Source: Pycnopodia helianthoides
Taxonomy: Eukaryota > Echinodermata > Asteroidea > Forcipulatida > Asteriidae
DNA length: 64,000 nucleotides
Direction: 5' to 3'
NCBI GenBank assembly: GCA_032158295.1
Contig: CM063243.1
Span: 4,782,948 to 4,846,947 of the forward strand
Shown here: in pieces, positions 30,016 to 41,334 of the stretch
Layout: the number at the start of each line of letters is the position of its first letter
How positions within the stretch are numbered: position 1 is the first letter of the stretch
Program-made: the position numbers and the translations under genes
The notes under the pieces: model-generated
Told to the model about the DNA's origin: nothing
What the model saw: only the letters and a program-made list of their open reading frames with translations
The model's database searches: none

Positions 30016-30478
30016 CTGTCTTACTTTTCGTGACCTTTACCTTCATTTCTTATACAAGCCACTTTCACTCTGCACAAATTTCCTGGGAAAGTCCAGAGAA
30101 AAATTGATTTTTGGCGTTACAACTCCCCAGGAATGTCTTGGGGTTTTATTCCCTGGGAATTGGCTCGTAGTGTGAATAGGGATTTAAGTGGCTGCAGTTT
30201 GTCCCCCTCTGACTATTTCAGGATTGTTGTCCACTGCTATATTAAGTGAAAAAATCAATTTAAAAAAAATCATTCCGTACGTTTTGCAAGTAGCAGTTGG
30301 TCAACATCAATCTAAAAATGGCTGCATTGGGTATTAAAATGCTTTTAATATTAACTTGTTTGTCTTTTAGTCAGTTTATAAACTGAAATTCTGGGGGGAA
30401 AACATTCTAAATTATAATTGTGTGTTTTTTCTCCTGGCCCTCAATGTAAAGTTTAGTTAAGGTAGGGTTCTGAATAAA

Positions 30479-31230
30479 TTACCAAATGTATAAAATCTTG
30501 GATAAACTTGGCTTGGCAGTGTGAGTTTTACTGTTGACTTTATTGATTGATTTTATTGTTACTATATATAGGTTTCCCGGCCAGTTTCAGCAAAAACTCA
30601 TTCAATTTTGTTTGGAAATGAATGCTGCGTTGTATCAGCATTGTTGCTTTTAAGAATAATTTTGTTGAAACAAAAAAAATTATGGGGGGGGGGGGTGTTC
30701 TACTTTCAAAAAGAAACCATTTACCAGAAGTGCAAGACATAAACGAACTTTACTGTAGATGCAGTGAACCATTTATTTATACATTTTCCAAACAGTCTTA
30801 ATTAATTTGTGATTGTTTAAACACAAATCTTATTTTTCAAAAACAAGGGTGATTTTCTGCCTCGAAGGACCAGCTTTCAAATGGGGGAAGCTTGGGGAAC
30901 CTTCATCAATGTGCCCCCAGTTTATACACCAGTGGGTGAATTGCACCCCCCCCCCCCCACCACCACCACCCACCTCTTCCCCTCACGCCCAGTTGCACTG
31001 TTCTTTAAGTTCATAAATATTGTGACAAGAATGGAAAGGGAATCCTTATCAGAACAATCATACTGCAGTTAGAAGTTAGAAAAAGACCAATGATTTTGTT
31101 TGAGGGGAAGGGTTTTAGCCCAGAAAAAAACAAAGCATATTTTATTTATTGTTACGAGTTAAAAGTTGGACACCAGTAAATTTTAAGCAGGAAAATTTCA
31201 CCCTTTCTCTTTATTTAAATCTATAACGAT
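30479..31230. other. Intergenic, nothing recognised
   Basis: AT-rich, with a G run at 30685-30694 and a C run followed by CCACCACCACC at 30945-30972. No gene or mobile element identified. Confidence 0.35.
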
Positions 31231-31349
31231 CAACAATTTTTGTCAGTTGGGGTGTTTGTTTGTTTTATTTTGTTATTCTTTGAACGAAATATCAACCTAA
31301 AAAATCCTCAATACATCTCAATGGTGGAACAACAACCCATGCTCGATGG

Positions 31350-31541
31350 TTTATTATTTAAATGCCACATGAGTGAACAGCGCCCTCATGTCATGTGGTC
31401 ACATGGTGTCTTCCATTCAGCGGCAGCGTCGGGCAGCATGGCTGATGTCGAAGGAAGGGTGCGACAGTGACTCGGAGAACGTGCTAAAAACTCACTTTAT
31501 ACGAACCCAATTTGTTGCGACAAGTACATATTTTACAAAGG
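31350..31541 (+). other. Candidate first exon with strong splice donor
   Basis: Clustered E-box-like CACATG/CATGTG words at 31367-31405, CpG-rich GCGGCAGCGTCGGGCAGCATGG at 31420-31441, a short ORF (MADVEGRVRQ) and then TTTTACAAAG followed by GTACGTG near 31541. It looks like a transcribed 5' exon, but the downstream partner is unknown. Confidence 0.25.
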
Positions 31542-32311
31542 TACGTGTTCTTGTATGATGTGTTTTGATTAAATTGCAACATAGCAGTTTTAAAATGCGT
31601 CTTAGGAATGAGTGAAATATTCTTTTGAAACTGCTCAAGATCGGTCTACCAAAAAATCAATATAGATGGCGCTCTTCACAATCCTTAGCGCACATGCAGC
31701 GATCTGGTGCCAATTTTAGGTTCAGCTAGCTGTGATTCTTGTAAAATAAAAAGAATCCACATCGTCACAACTGTGGAGTTTCTTTTGGACTTAATATGCT
31801 TAAAATGTGAATGTGTATTTTTGTTGTACTTTCTGGAAATTGTCTATCGATCTATTGCAGGTGCGATTCCTGGGGAGGGGGGGGGCGGGGACCTGAGGTG
31901 GGAAGATTTTGTTTAGCCCCCCTTTTAAAAATTCAAATGAATAGATTTGCACTGTCTTGTCACATAAAAGAGTATAGAATTGCGCCTGATCTATTGCATG
32001 AATTGCGCTAGCCCAGGTTGGACTCCGTTGCATACAACGCGACAGAGTCCAGGATATAAAGGTCCCGTACCATTGCGAAAAAATTTATAACACTTTTATA
32101 TTTTTACCTTTTTGAGGAAGCTGAAACTTGACTCACATATTCCTTGTGTCCTAAACCTTACGCCTGCTCTATTCAGAATTGCAAATTATATCCTTGGATG
32201 ACATTATTGTGAAAATAAAATGACAAATTTACGCATTCTCGGCGACAGCCTAAACTGACAAGACGTGAATGCTTCAGCGCTTGTGGGTCCTCAGACACGC
32301 CCACAAATCTA

Positions 32312-32354
32312 ACCCGGAAGTTGGTCGGGTTGCTTTGCATGCCGCGCATGCGCA
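32312..32354. promoter_or_regulatory. ETS and NRF1 motif pair
   Basis: ACCCGGAAGT (ETS/GABP type) at 32312-32321 and a perfect NRF1 palindrome CGCGCATGCGCA at 32343-32354. Together they are typical of housekeeping promoters. Neither strand shows an obvious gene start next to them. Confidence 0.35.
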
Positions 32355-32652
32355 CATGAGCTTTAACGGTCACTTGGTATACGATGGTCACAACGCCAGT
32401 ACACAATTTTTCTTTGTTCAACCCCAAAAAATTTATATAATTATTCAAACAAAGTTTTTTGTGTTGATTTTCCATTATTTATTTGCTTCGACATCAGACC
32501 TGAAAAGTTGATAATTTTAATGCATTGTAAGGAAATCTTTTCCATAAAAAAATGTATTGGGCTACATTTTGTATCAAACGTTTTGTGATGTGTGTTTTGT
32601 AAAACTGTGAATGGTTGTTTTGTCAGAGAAAGGAAATACACTTGCAAATAAG

Positions 32653-33310
32653 TAACTGACCCCAAGAGGTGTATTGTATTTATTCTGTGTCAATGAGTCA
32701 ACCTAACTGTACATTGCAGAACCCTGGAATCTGGATCGCAGAATAGGAAATAAATTTGCCCTAAAGTAACTGACCCCAAGAGGTGTATTGTATTTATTCT
32801 GTGTCAATGAGTCAACCTAACTGTACATTGCAGAACCCTGGAATCTGGATCGCAGAATAGGAAATAAATTTGCCCTAAAGTAACTGACCCCAAGAGGTGT
32901 ATTGTATTTATTCTGTGTCAATGAGTCAAGCTAACTGTACATTGCAGAACCCTGGAATCTGGATCGCAGAATAGGAAATAAATTTCCCCTAAAGTAACTG
33001 ACCCCAAGACAAGTTTTGTTTTATTCTGTGTCAATGAGTTGAGTCAACCTAACTGTATAGTGCAGAAATCTGGACTCTGGATCACAGAGTAAGGAAATAA
33101 ATTTGCTCTAAGGTAACTGACATGTTTTGTTTTTATTCTGTGTCAATGAGTTGAGTCAACCTAACTGTACATTGCAGAAACCTGGACTCTGGATCACAGA
33201 GTAAGGAAATAAATTTGCCCTAAAGTAACTGACCCCAAGAAATGTGTTGTGTTTATTCTTTGTGGATGAGTTGAGTCAACCTTACTGTACAGTGCTGAAA
33301 CCTCGCACTC
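32653..33310. repeat. Tandem array of about 114 bp units, each with AATAAA
   Basis: Unit starts at TAACTGACCCC occur at 32653, 32767, 32881, 32995, 33114 and 33226 (spacing 114, 114, 114, 119, 112). Each unit carries TTTATTCTGTGTCAATGAGT and GGAAATAAATTTGCCCTAAAG-type words. A diverged relative sits at 34081-34145. The first three units are almost identical, so expansion is recent. Confidence 0.95.
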
Positions 33311-33454
33311 CATTGGATGTGCTGAGGATGTATGCTGGGGAGGGCCTTTGGAACACCGAACTCAATGGGCGTCTTACCAAAAGTATCAGATTACGAGCAA
33401 TCGATGAGACTTGCAGGGCGCTGTCTTTGATATCCTGAACTGACAGCCTCCTCC

Positions 33455-33800
33455 ATCATCTTGTGGGAACCAATCCAAGGAAAGGCCCTCCATCATCTGG
33501 TGGGAACCAACCCAAGGAAAGGCCCTCCTCCATCATCTGGCTGGAACCAACCCAAGGAAAGGCCCTCCTCCATCATCTTGTGGGAACCAATCCAAGGAAA
33601 GGCCCTCCTCCATCATCTGGTGGGAACCAACCAAGGAACGGCCCTCCAACATCTGGTGGGAACCAACCCAAGGAAAGGCCTCCTCCATCATCTGGTGGGA
33701 ACAGCCCAAGGAAAGGCCCTCCAACATCTGGTGGGAACCAACCCAAGGAAAGGCCCTCCAACATCATCTGGTGGGAACCAACCAAAGGAAAGGCTTCAAG
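33455..33800. repeat. Minisatellite, 36-45 bp unit (GGTGGGAACCAACCCAAGG)
   Basis: Nine to ten units of CCATCATCTGGTGGGAACC plus AACCCAAGGAAAGGCCCTCC with small length changes. It opens long frames on both strands (for example GGNQPKERP repeats), which I treat as by-products. Confidence 0.92.
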
Positions 33801-34579
33801 AGGCAAGAGGAGGAGATGACTGGAACATCCTGCATGAAGGACTGATTAAACTTGAGGGAGAAGATCAAATTGGCCCATGTTGACGGAGGACCTCCCCCAG
33901 TAGTTATTCTGTGTGAAAAAGAATAAAATAACATTGTTGGCCTATTAATGTGTGGTTTGTCAAACTGATTAATTGTATTGAAGGCAAAAAATACCAGATG
34001 CTCTTATTGGTTTCTCGTTGAGTTTAATTGAACAATCAGACTAAGTCAACAGTTGAGAATTGCGAAATTTTGAAAACACATAATAAATTTGCCTGAAGTT
34101 GTGACCAGATAAAAATGTCTATTGGTTTTATTCTGTGTAAGTTTTTTTGTTTTTTGGGATTTGTGTTTTGTAGAACTGTCTTAAAGGAAAACTAACACAA
34201 GGTATTGTTAATCAACAAATGTTTCTTGTTGAGTGTCAGCGTGATCATTTTGTTGTACATTCCATGTAAAGTCTCTGACAAAAATCTTTATTTTGCTCAT
34301 TGTTTGTCTGCTTAAATTTGTCTACTGCACCATACTAGTCCATATGGAAATAAATCGCTTACATACCTCTTGAGCATTCAAGTAATAAGTCACTGTACAC
34401 AAAGTCTGTGGTGTGTGTGCATGCAAATGTGTTACATTTTGTTACAATTGCACAAGGCATACAATTAAGTGAAATTGATTTAAATAAATAGGAGCCGTTT
34501 GGGCCATATACAAATTGATATCCTATGTTGTAGAGTAGGGCACATTAGACCCTGCCTTTGAAATATGTAAATTGAACAC

Positions 34580-34829
34580 CGCGCGTGCGCACTCTCCCTT
34601 CTGGTTGGCAAAATGAGTGAATGTTGTGCCTTTTTGTATGGGACTGATGGTGGCGTGACACACACGCGTTTGTGTGTCTGCCTAGTGCACAGCTCTACGG
34701 CGTTTGCCAACCAATAGTGTCCGTACGTATGCATGAATATAATCAGCATATTTCATGGGAAAGGTTATTCCATGGCTCTGCTGAAGAGGAAAAACAGTGC
34801 TTTAACGAAAGAAAGAGTCCGCAATTAAT
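34580..34829 (+). promoter_or_regulatory. Candidate promoter and first exon upstream of the exon-like array
   Basis: A perfect NRF1 site lies at 34580-34591 (minus-strand reading TGCGCACGCGCG) and a CCAAT box at 34711-34715. Both are inside an 11 bp inverted repeat pair (TGGTTGGCAAA at 34602, TTTGCCAACCA at 34703). An ATG at 34772 opens MALLKRKNSALTKERVRN and meets a stop just before a good donor (AAT then GTAAGC at 34830). It may start a transcript through the 35-40 kb modules. Confidence 0.3.
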
Positions 34830-35426
34830 GTAAGCAGATTTCACAGGTAGCAAGGAATTGTTTAGCTTGTGTGAATATCATGTTTCTAAGCATTCTTCAC
34901 TTATACGCAGCTAGCCCAGAAATTTAGCATTTATTGTGTATAAGCAAAGCCATGCAATTGGGTCCAGATGTCTTAACCACAATTAGACCAACAAGCTTGC
35001 CCAGTCCTTTTTTGGGGTAATTTTGTAGCAAGCACGATGAAGTTGAAAACTGAATTATTTTCAGTGATCATCTTTATTTAACGGACCTTCTTTTGTTAGT
35101 TACTTTGCAGGCTGTCATCACTCGGTGCAGTCATGGTGTGAGTGGTGAATGCAACTCTGGAGCTGTCATCAAGCAAGAGATGTACCCCTCCCCAAATCCT
35201 ACCATCACATGACAGAGAAGTGTTACAAAGGTTTGAATTAATGCATAATTTGTTCAACAATCAAAAGAGTACAGGATTGTTCTTTGCTGGGGGGAGAAAT
35301 CATTCCCTCCTGCAGAAAATCTGTGTGCCTTCAGACAGAAGCAAATGTGGTGGCGCCCACCAAACGGTTCAGTGCATCTTATCAACTCCTACCTTCTCAT
35401 GCCTGCAGTAATTTTTTCTCTTTCAG

Positions 35427-35492
35427 ATGGCTGCCCAGGTTCTCTAAAACCTCTTGTTTCTCCAAGATAAAGTAGACGAACCATCCATACAG
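35427..35492 (+). other. Exon-like block with strong borders, non-coding
   Basis: TTTTTTCTCTTTCAG before it and GTGAGA after it are good splice signals. All three frames hit stops within 66 nt, so if transcribed it is UTR or a long non-coding RNA exon. It precedes the tandem modules. Confidence 0.3.
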
Positions 35493-35819
35493 GTGAGATG
35501 TGAGACGTGGGGTTTGATAGATTTTTGGGACATTCCTTAAGAAGCTTGATGCTCAACCAAGACTCAAAAAGAATTTTCTTTAGCTGTTGGTAATTTAAAA
35601 ATGTGCATGCCATTTGCTTAGGTAGAGGTAGCTTCATTCTGAGAGCTCACACTGAAAAAAACATTTTGTTGCTGCTTTCAATGTTTTGTCCCTATTTTTG
35701 ATTGAAAGTATAAAACAAATCTGAATGGAAAAACAAGTTATCTGAACTAAGTGTTTTAATAATGGGTAACGTTCTTAAACACTAAATGTTTCAAATTGTG
35801 CATTTTGTTTGTGTTGCAG

Positions 35820-35910
35820 TCAGGCTTAGCATCTACAAAGACATCTACCCGCCAACAAAGAGATGTACAAGGTCAGCCAGTGATAAAGGAGCTACACTCT
35901 CCAGTAAAAG
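35820..35910 (+). other. Exon-like module A (91 nt)
   Basis: TTTGTGTTGCAG, then the module, then GTGAAC. In phase 1 it is fully open: RLSIYKDIYPPTKRCTRSAS and on to SSKR. First of five tandem relatives. Confidence 0.4.
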
Positions 35911-36046
35911 GTGAACTCCAAAAGAGTGAATTAAATATCACCCACGGTCCCAAATAAGTCACTAGCTCTCTAATTGTTGCAGAATGTTTACTGCTGCTCT
36001 GGGTTAAACAGAAGTTAATATCAGTCATTTTGTTGTAGCATTACAC

Positions 36047-37215
36047 ACACAGAAAAAATTACACAGGTTGTGTAAAATTTTACAAATTTGCAATGTTGTA
36101 TACGAACCTCCTAATTGTTTGGTAAAGTTTTACCTAATGCAGGTTGGGTAAAAGTTTTCATAAAAATTGTGTAAATATTTACTTCAAAAATCAGTAAAGA
36201 ACTTTACCTCTTTTCTAGGTAAACATGAATTAAGTAAGCTTTACTGAATTAATTGGTAAAAGATACTTATTGTTTGTGTTGAATACTAGACTTTTACCCA
36301 ATTTAAAGGTAATTCTTTACCGTTTGACCTTGTAAACTGTTACTAAATTATTTTGTTTATCATAAAATTGTTTTGATATTTATTATGATACCGATGCATC
36401 CTGATGCTGTAGGTAGCAAAAAGGTCAATCTTGAAACATGATCGATGTTTATTTTGCAAAACTCTTCGCTGTCTCATCAGTCAGCTGCAAGGCAGATGTC
36501 TCATCTGAAAACATAACAATAAAACACCCAGTTTTTTGTTTGCTACAATTTTGTATTAATATTATTTGGGTTGGTTTCAATGTCTTAGTTTTTTACTCTG
36601 TAGGGTTTTCTTAGTGGCTGTCTCAGCTAGAAAAGTGCTGAAAGGTACAGGAGCATCTCAATATTGTTCAAGTTTTAGAACATGGACGAGTACAATATAG
36701 CATGTTATTTTGTCACTGTGTACCTTTTACGTATATACTTGCATGCTCTCCCACAGACACTCTCACCCACAATCTGCGACTATACATTTTGCAGGCTTTA
36801 AACTGTATTCTGTTCTTATTAAAAATGCTATAAGGTAGACCTATGTAGTAGTTTACCTTCAAATGTCTGCAAAAGCTGTCAAATTCCCAGTTTGCACGGT
36901 TGTTCGTCCTTGTTTCTATCCTGAAGTGCGACGTCAGACGCCCGTCACGATTTAACAGTGAAAAGCACATGCTAATGGCGTCCGTAATGGCGTACACAAT
37001 AACTGACAACCTTTACGTTAATACTGTAAAAATTACATGATCAATGTAAAACTAGACAAAAGTTTTGTAAAAGCATAACATTACATATAAGTTATGTAAC
37101 TTAAAATTTACCAATGAGTTATGTATTTGAGTTTGGTAAATTTTAACATAAATCGTGTAATATTGTACAAAACTTTTTTTACCAATTTATTTTTTACCAT
37201 TCATTTTGTGTGTGT
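36047..37215. mobile_element. Palindromic TTTACC/GGTAAA-rich insertion inside the module array
   Basis: Begins ACACACACAGAAAAAATT and ends ATTCATTTTGTGTGTGT, inverted at the tips. The outer 300 bp on each side are dense in GGTAAA and TTTACC words. The tandem neighbours lack it at the matching place (TAGCATTTCTGTTCATTC at 37783), so this is a later insertion of about 1.17 kb. On its minus strand a CpG-bearing open block ends in a donor-like GAAG GTAAAC at about 36860. Confidence 0.6.
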
Positions 37216-37566
37216 ACAATTCATTCAAAGTTTGAATGTTGGCAAACTTTTGAGTTGACGAGCTGGATTGTGGGTTTTTTCTGGGATTTTAAAGATTTTG
37301 GGAAATTCCCGAGGAATAGTTCACGTTAAACACAAGTGCCAAAACAAATTCTTTTCTATCCATCACCAATCAAAACATTCCTGTTGTGCATGGGTTGCTC
37401 CAACCATTTTTTTGCTGTTTCCATTGTTTTGTCTTCAATAATCTTTGATTAAAATTATTGACAAATTGCAAGATAAAATAAGTTTATCTGATCCTAACTG
37501 TTTTACTGATTGATGATGTTTTTAATCTCTTATTGTTGCAAACTGTGCAATTTGTGTGTGCAGCAG

Positions 37567-37658
37567 TCAGGCTTACCATCTCCAAAGACATCTACCCGTC
37601 AACAAGCAGATGTCCAAGACCAGCTTAATACGCTGGAGTCGCACTCTGCAGTAAAAAG
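37567..37658 (+). other. Exon-like module B (92 nt)
   Basis: CAGCAG acceptor and AAAAAG GTGAAT donor kept. The module A frame reads RLTISKDIYPSTSRCPRPA and then stops. Confidence 0.4.
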
Positions 37659-38164
37659 GTGAATTCCCCAAAAGTATACTTCTAATATTTACCTCTGGTC
37701 CAAAGTGGAGCTCTGTAATAATTGTGCAGAATGTTTAACGCTACTCTGATTTGAACTGAAGTTTATATCAGTCATTTTCTTGTAGCATTTCTGTTCATTC
37801 AAAGATGTTTGTATGTTTTTCAGTCATTTTAGAGTTGACAAGTTCGGTTGTGTTTTTTTTTTCCTGTGGGGTTTTGAAAGATTTTGGGGAGGTTATTTAG
37901 GAAGCTTCAAGTTCAGCCGAAATATCAAGGCAGTTTCCTGAGCTGTTGGTAAAATTGTGCATACCAATTTCTAGGTTTCAGTCTGAGAGCTCACTGATAA
38001 ACCACTTTGTTGCTGCTTTCTGTGTTTTGTCTCTATTTATTTTTGATTAGAAGTATAAACAAAATCTGAAGGTAAAAGAAAGATTATGAACCTAACTGTT
38101 TTAATGATGGGTAATGTTCTTAAACAATAAGTGTTTCAAATAGTGCAATTTGTTTGTGTTGAAG

Positions 38165-38260
38165 TCAGGATTAGCATCTCCAAAGTCATCTACCTGTCAA
38201 TACGTAGATGTCCAAGACCAGCCAGCTTAATATGTTGGAGCCGCACTCTCCAGTAAAAAG
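38165..38260 (+). other. Exon-like module C (96 nt)
   Basis: The acceptor has changed to GTTGAAG; donor AAAAAG GTGAAT kept. The frame is open as RISISKVIYLSIRRCPRPAS until a stop near its end. Confidence 0.4.
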
Positions 38261-38758
38261 GTGAATCTCACAAAAGTATACTTCTAATATTTACCTCTGG
38301 TCCAAAGTGGAGCTCTGTAATAATTGTGCAGAATGTTTATTGCTACTCTGGGTTGAGCAGAAGTTAATATCAGTCATTTTCTTGTAGCATTACTATTTAT
38401 TCAAAGATGTTTGTATTTTGCAGTCATTTCACAGTTGACAAGTTCGGTTGTGTGTTTTTTTCCTGTTGGGCTTTGATTGATTTTGAGGAAGCTTGAAATT
38501 CAGTCGAAATATCAAGGCAGTTTCCTTAGCTGTTGGTAATTTGTAATTGTGCATTCCAACTTCAAGGTTTCAGTCTGAGAGCCCACTGATAAATCATTTT
38601 GTTGATGCTTTCTGTGCTTTGTCTCTATTTATTTTTGATCGGACATGTAAAAAGAAACCTGAAGGTAAAAGAAAGATGTATTAACCTAACTGTTTTAATG
38701 ATGGGTAATGTTCTTAAACACTAAATGTTGAAAATTGTGCATTTTGTTTGTGTTGCAG

Positions 38759-38850
38759 TCAGGCTTAGCATCTCCAATGACATCTACCCGTCAACAAGTA
38801 GATGTCCACGACCCAGCCTAAGACGTAGGAGCTGCACTCTTCATTAAAAG
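38759..38850 (+). other. Exon-like module D (92 nt)
   Basis: GTGTTGCAG acceptor and AAAAG GTGAAT donor kept. Open as RLSISNDIYPSTSRCPRPSL until a stop close to the donor. Confidence 0.4.
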
Positions 38851-39564
38851 GTGAATTCCCAAACAGTGAATTCAAATCTAAACACCCAGTCACAAATACC
38901 AAATTTTCTGTGGGGATTTTAACGATTTTGGGAAATTCCCTTTGGATGTTTCATGTTTAACACAATATCAAAACAAAGTCTTGTTTTTGGTAATTTAAAC
39001 GTTAGTATGTCATTTGTTGAGTATGTTTTTTTTTCTGAGAGCTCATTGATATTCAAATTCATATTTATAGGTAATAATCCTCAAGAGAACAGTATCAGGC
39101 ACTTGTCTCTCCTCACCCCCTCCCCATTTCACTGATGGATAATGTTACACTTATTGCAGCGGATGTAAAGTTTGTGTTGAATTACATTTATCCTAGCAAT
39201 TTGTTTAAGCTGATGGTAATTATTGTTTTACCTTTTGGTATTATAAATTTTGCATGCAATGTGCAAGCAAGTTTCATTTTGAGAGATTACTGATAACAAC
39301 TGTCAGACCAGCACCCATCATCAAGAGAACTGTTGGAGGCATTTGAGGTCCCCCTAAAAATGTTTTTTTTGCAGCAATCAGTAGAATCCTGATATGAACT
39401 TTTTGTGATGTTTTCAATGTTAATTTCCTGCATTTATTTTTGATTGAAAGCATACACACAATCCTAAGGTGAAAAAAAACCCAAAAATTTAATAAAACTT
39501 TTCATTGGTGGGCATTGTTTTTAATCATTAAAGTTGCAAATTGTGTATTTTGTTTGTTTTGCAA

Positions 39565-39652
39565 TAAGGCTTGCCATCTCCCAAGAGATCTACCCGTCAA
39601 CAAGTAGATGTCCAGATTGGCCTATGAAAGGAGCTGCACTCTCCAGTAAAAG
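39565..39652 (+). other. Exon-like module E (about 88 nt)
   Basis: The acceptor is damaged (TTGCAATAAG). The donor AAAAG GTGAAT is intact. Fully open: RLAISQEIYPSTSRCPDWPM then KGAALSSKR. Confidence 0.4.
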
Positions 39653-40350
39653 GTGAATTCCCCATTTAAGTGTACTGTAAATTATTTACCCCTGGGCCCA
39701 AATGGAGCTCTGTGTAGTAATTTGTGCAGAGTGCATGTTGTTGCTCTTGTTTAAACAAAAGTAAATATCAGATATTTTCTTGTATTGCTCCAATCCCTTC
39801 AACGATATTTGTATGTTGCTTGGCAATCAGTTTGCTGTTCTCGGGTCAAGTCCAAAGGGACACAGCGCTCTCTTCCTGGAGCCATACCTGCTTGGTCCTT
39901 GGCATAACGATGTGGCACTAATAGTACCCCCCCAGGGGCATACCTTGGAGGTCCTTGCCTCCTGGTAGGGGCCAGATCTGTAGATTTTCCAGTCTCCTCT
40001 AGAGGACATACTTTAGCAGTCCCTGTCCTCCAAAAAAGGAGTTGCTAAATGGGCCCAATTGAAAAACTGGAGCCATACATTTGGGGTCACTGGCCTCTGT
40101 GTCCACCAGAGATTTACTGCTGGTAAAACAGTAGCCTATACTGAGCAGGCCACTGAATAAGACCACCCCGTTCTGATTTCCCTGGTCCCACTTGGACGGT
40201 GGAAAACACTGGAGATTAATTAAAAACTTGTTGCTCCTAGGCTGCTATTGCCTCAAAATCACACAAGGCCAGCGAAGCTTTGCCTGGCCTTTTGGAGCAA
40301 CAATCACTTCTGTTATTGTTTTGTTTAACCGCCTAGGTAGTCATTACAGC

Positions 40351-40372
40351 GGGGGGGGGGGGGGGGGGGGGG
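40351..40372 (+). repeat. Uninterrupted run of 22 G
   Basis: A pure G tract able to form a G-quadruplex. Exact length is uncertain in any assembly. Confidence 0.8.
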
Positions 40373-40894
40373 CTCGGACTCAGGAGAGAAAGAGAATGTA
40401 CTGGCCATTGTAAAGTCACAACGACGCTGTAATTCTAGTGTGTCTTCTTCTGGCAGTTCCCTAGCCCCTCTTCTTTTCTCTGTGTTAATCTGTGCGTTTG
40501 TGCTTTTTGTGGGTTTTAACAGATGAGGCAGTCTCTTGAAGTGGACTCTCCCCAAATCGAGGGTGATTTGTCAGTCCGCAACGGGACCTCCCGCCCTTAA
40601 GATAAAATGATACCATCCTGCCGTTGGTTTTTCAAGCATACCTTCCCTGGATTTTGCACATGAAAATTATTGGCTTGCATTCAATTTTCTTGTCTGTATA
40701 TTTGACCTTTCAGAGCCAGAGATGTAACAGTTGTCTGAAGTCAAGTGCAGAGGGAGTCCCCACTACTGACACCTTGAAGGCTACAGGGCATAAAAGGAGA
40801 GCAACGTGTATGTAAACATCACTATCATCAAGACATCTTAGCTGTTTATCTAGCAATCATGGATAAACAACCATGCAACAAACAAACAAACGCA

Positions 40895-41334
40895 AGTTCG
40901 ACTCGATCACCCCGGAACTAATCAAACTACACTGGCTCCCAATCCATTAAAGGATCGACTTCAAGGTCATTACTCTCATGTTCAAGGCCCTTCATAAACA
41001 AGCCCCTGATTACATCATGGACATGCTGAAAGTCGGTGTCAGACGGAGACAACTTTGATCTACTAGCTCCTGTTCACCATACTTTTTTTGTGCCAAGAAC
41101 GAGTCACATCACCTTTGCAGATAGAGCCTTCTCAGTCTATGGACCCAAACTCTGGAATAAACTTTCAAATCACATCAGGGACACAACATCCTTCAACAAA
41201 TTTAAGACACTTCTGAAAGTCCACTTGTTTCAGGAGGCTTACCATCAATGACTTATTTATTTCTTCTGTGCCTCAGCGCCTTTGAGCAAACCTTGATTTA
41301 GGCGCTTTATAAATTGTGTATGATTGATTGATTG
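40895..41334 (+). pseudogene. 5'-truncated LINE, C-terminal end of ORF2
   Basis: LIKLHWLPI, KALHKQAPDYI, then after a frame change RAFSVYGPKLWNKLSNHIRD and LKVHLFQEAYHQ. These are the conserved C-terminal words of CR1/L2-type non-LTR retrotransposon ORF2. A 3' UTR and a short GATT tail (TGATTGATTGATTG) end it at 41334. An in-frame stop and a frameshift show it is dead. Confidence 0.8.

Larger units (their letters stand above)
28097..30478 (+). other. RBM25: RBM25 3' UTR and flank (end uncertain)
   Basis: No AATAAA is seen in the first 1.8 kb after the stop. Candidates are AATAAA at 29953-29958 (in an A/T run) and at 30473-30478. The stretch includes three mobile elements listed separately, so the true 3' end may use a variant signal earlier. 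Confidence 0.3.

Noticed and set aside
33461..33883. Frames of 118-140 codons in the short-unit minisatellite
   Set aside because: Open in several frames and both strands because of the repeat; no start context or domain.
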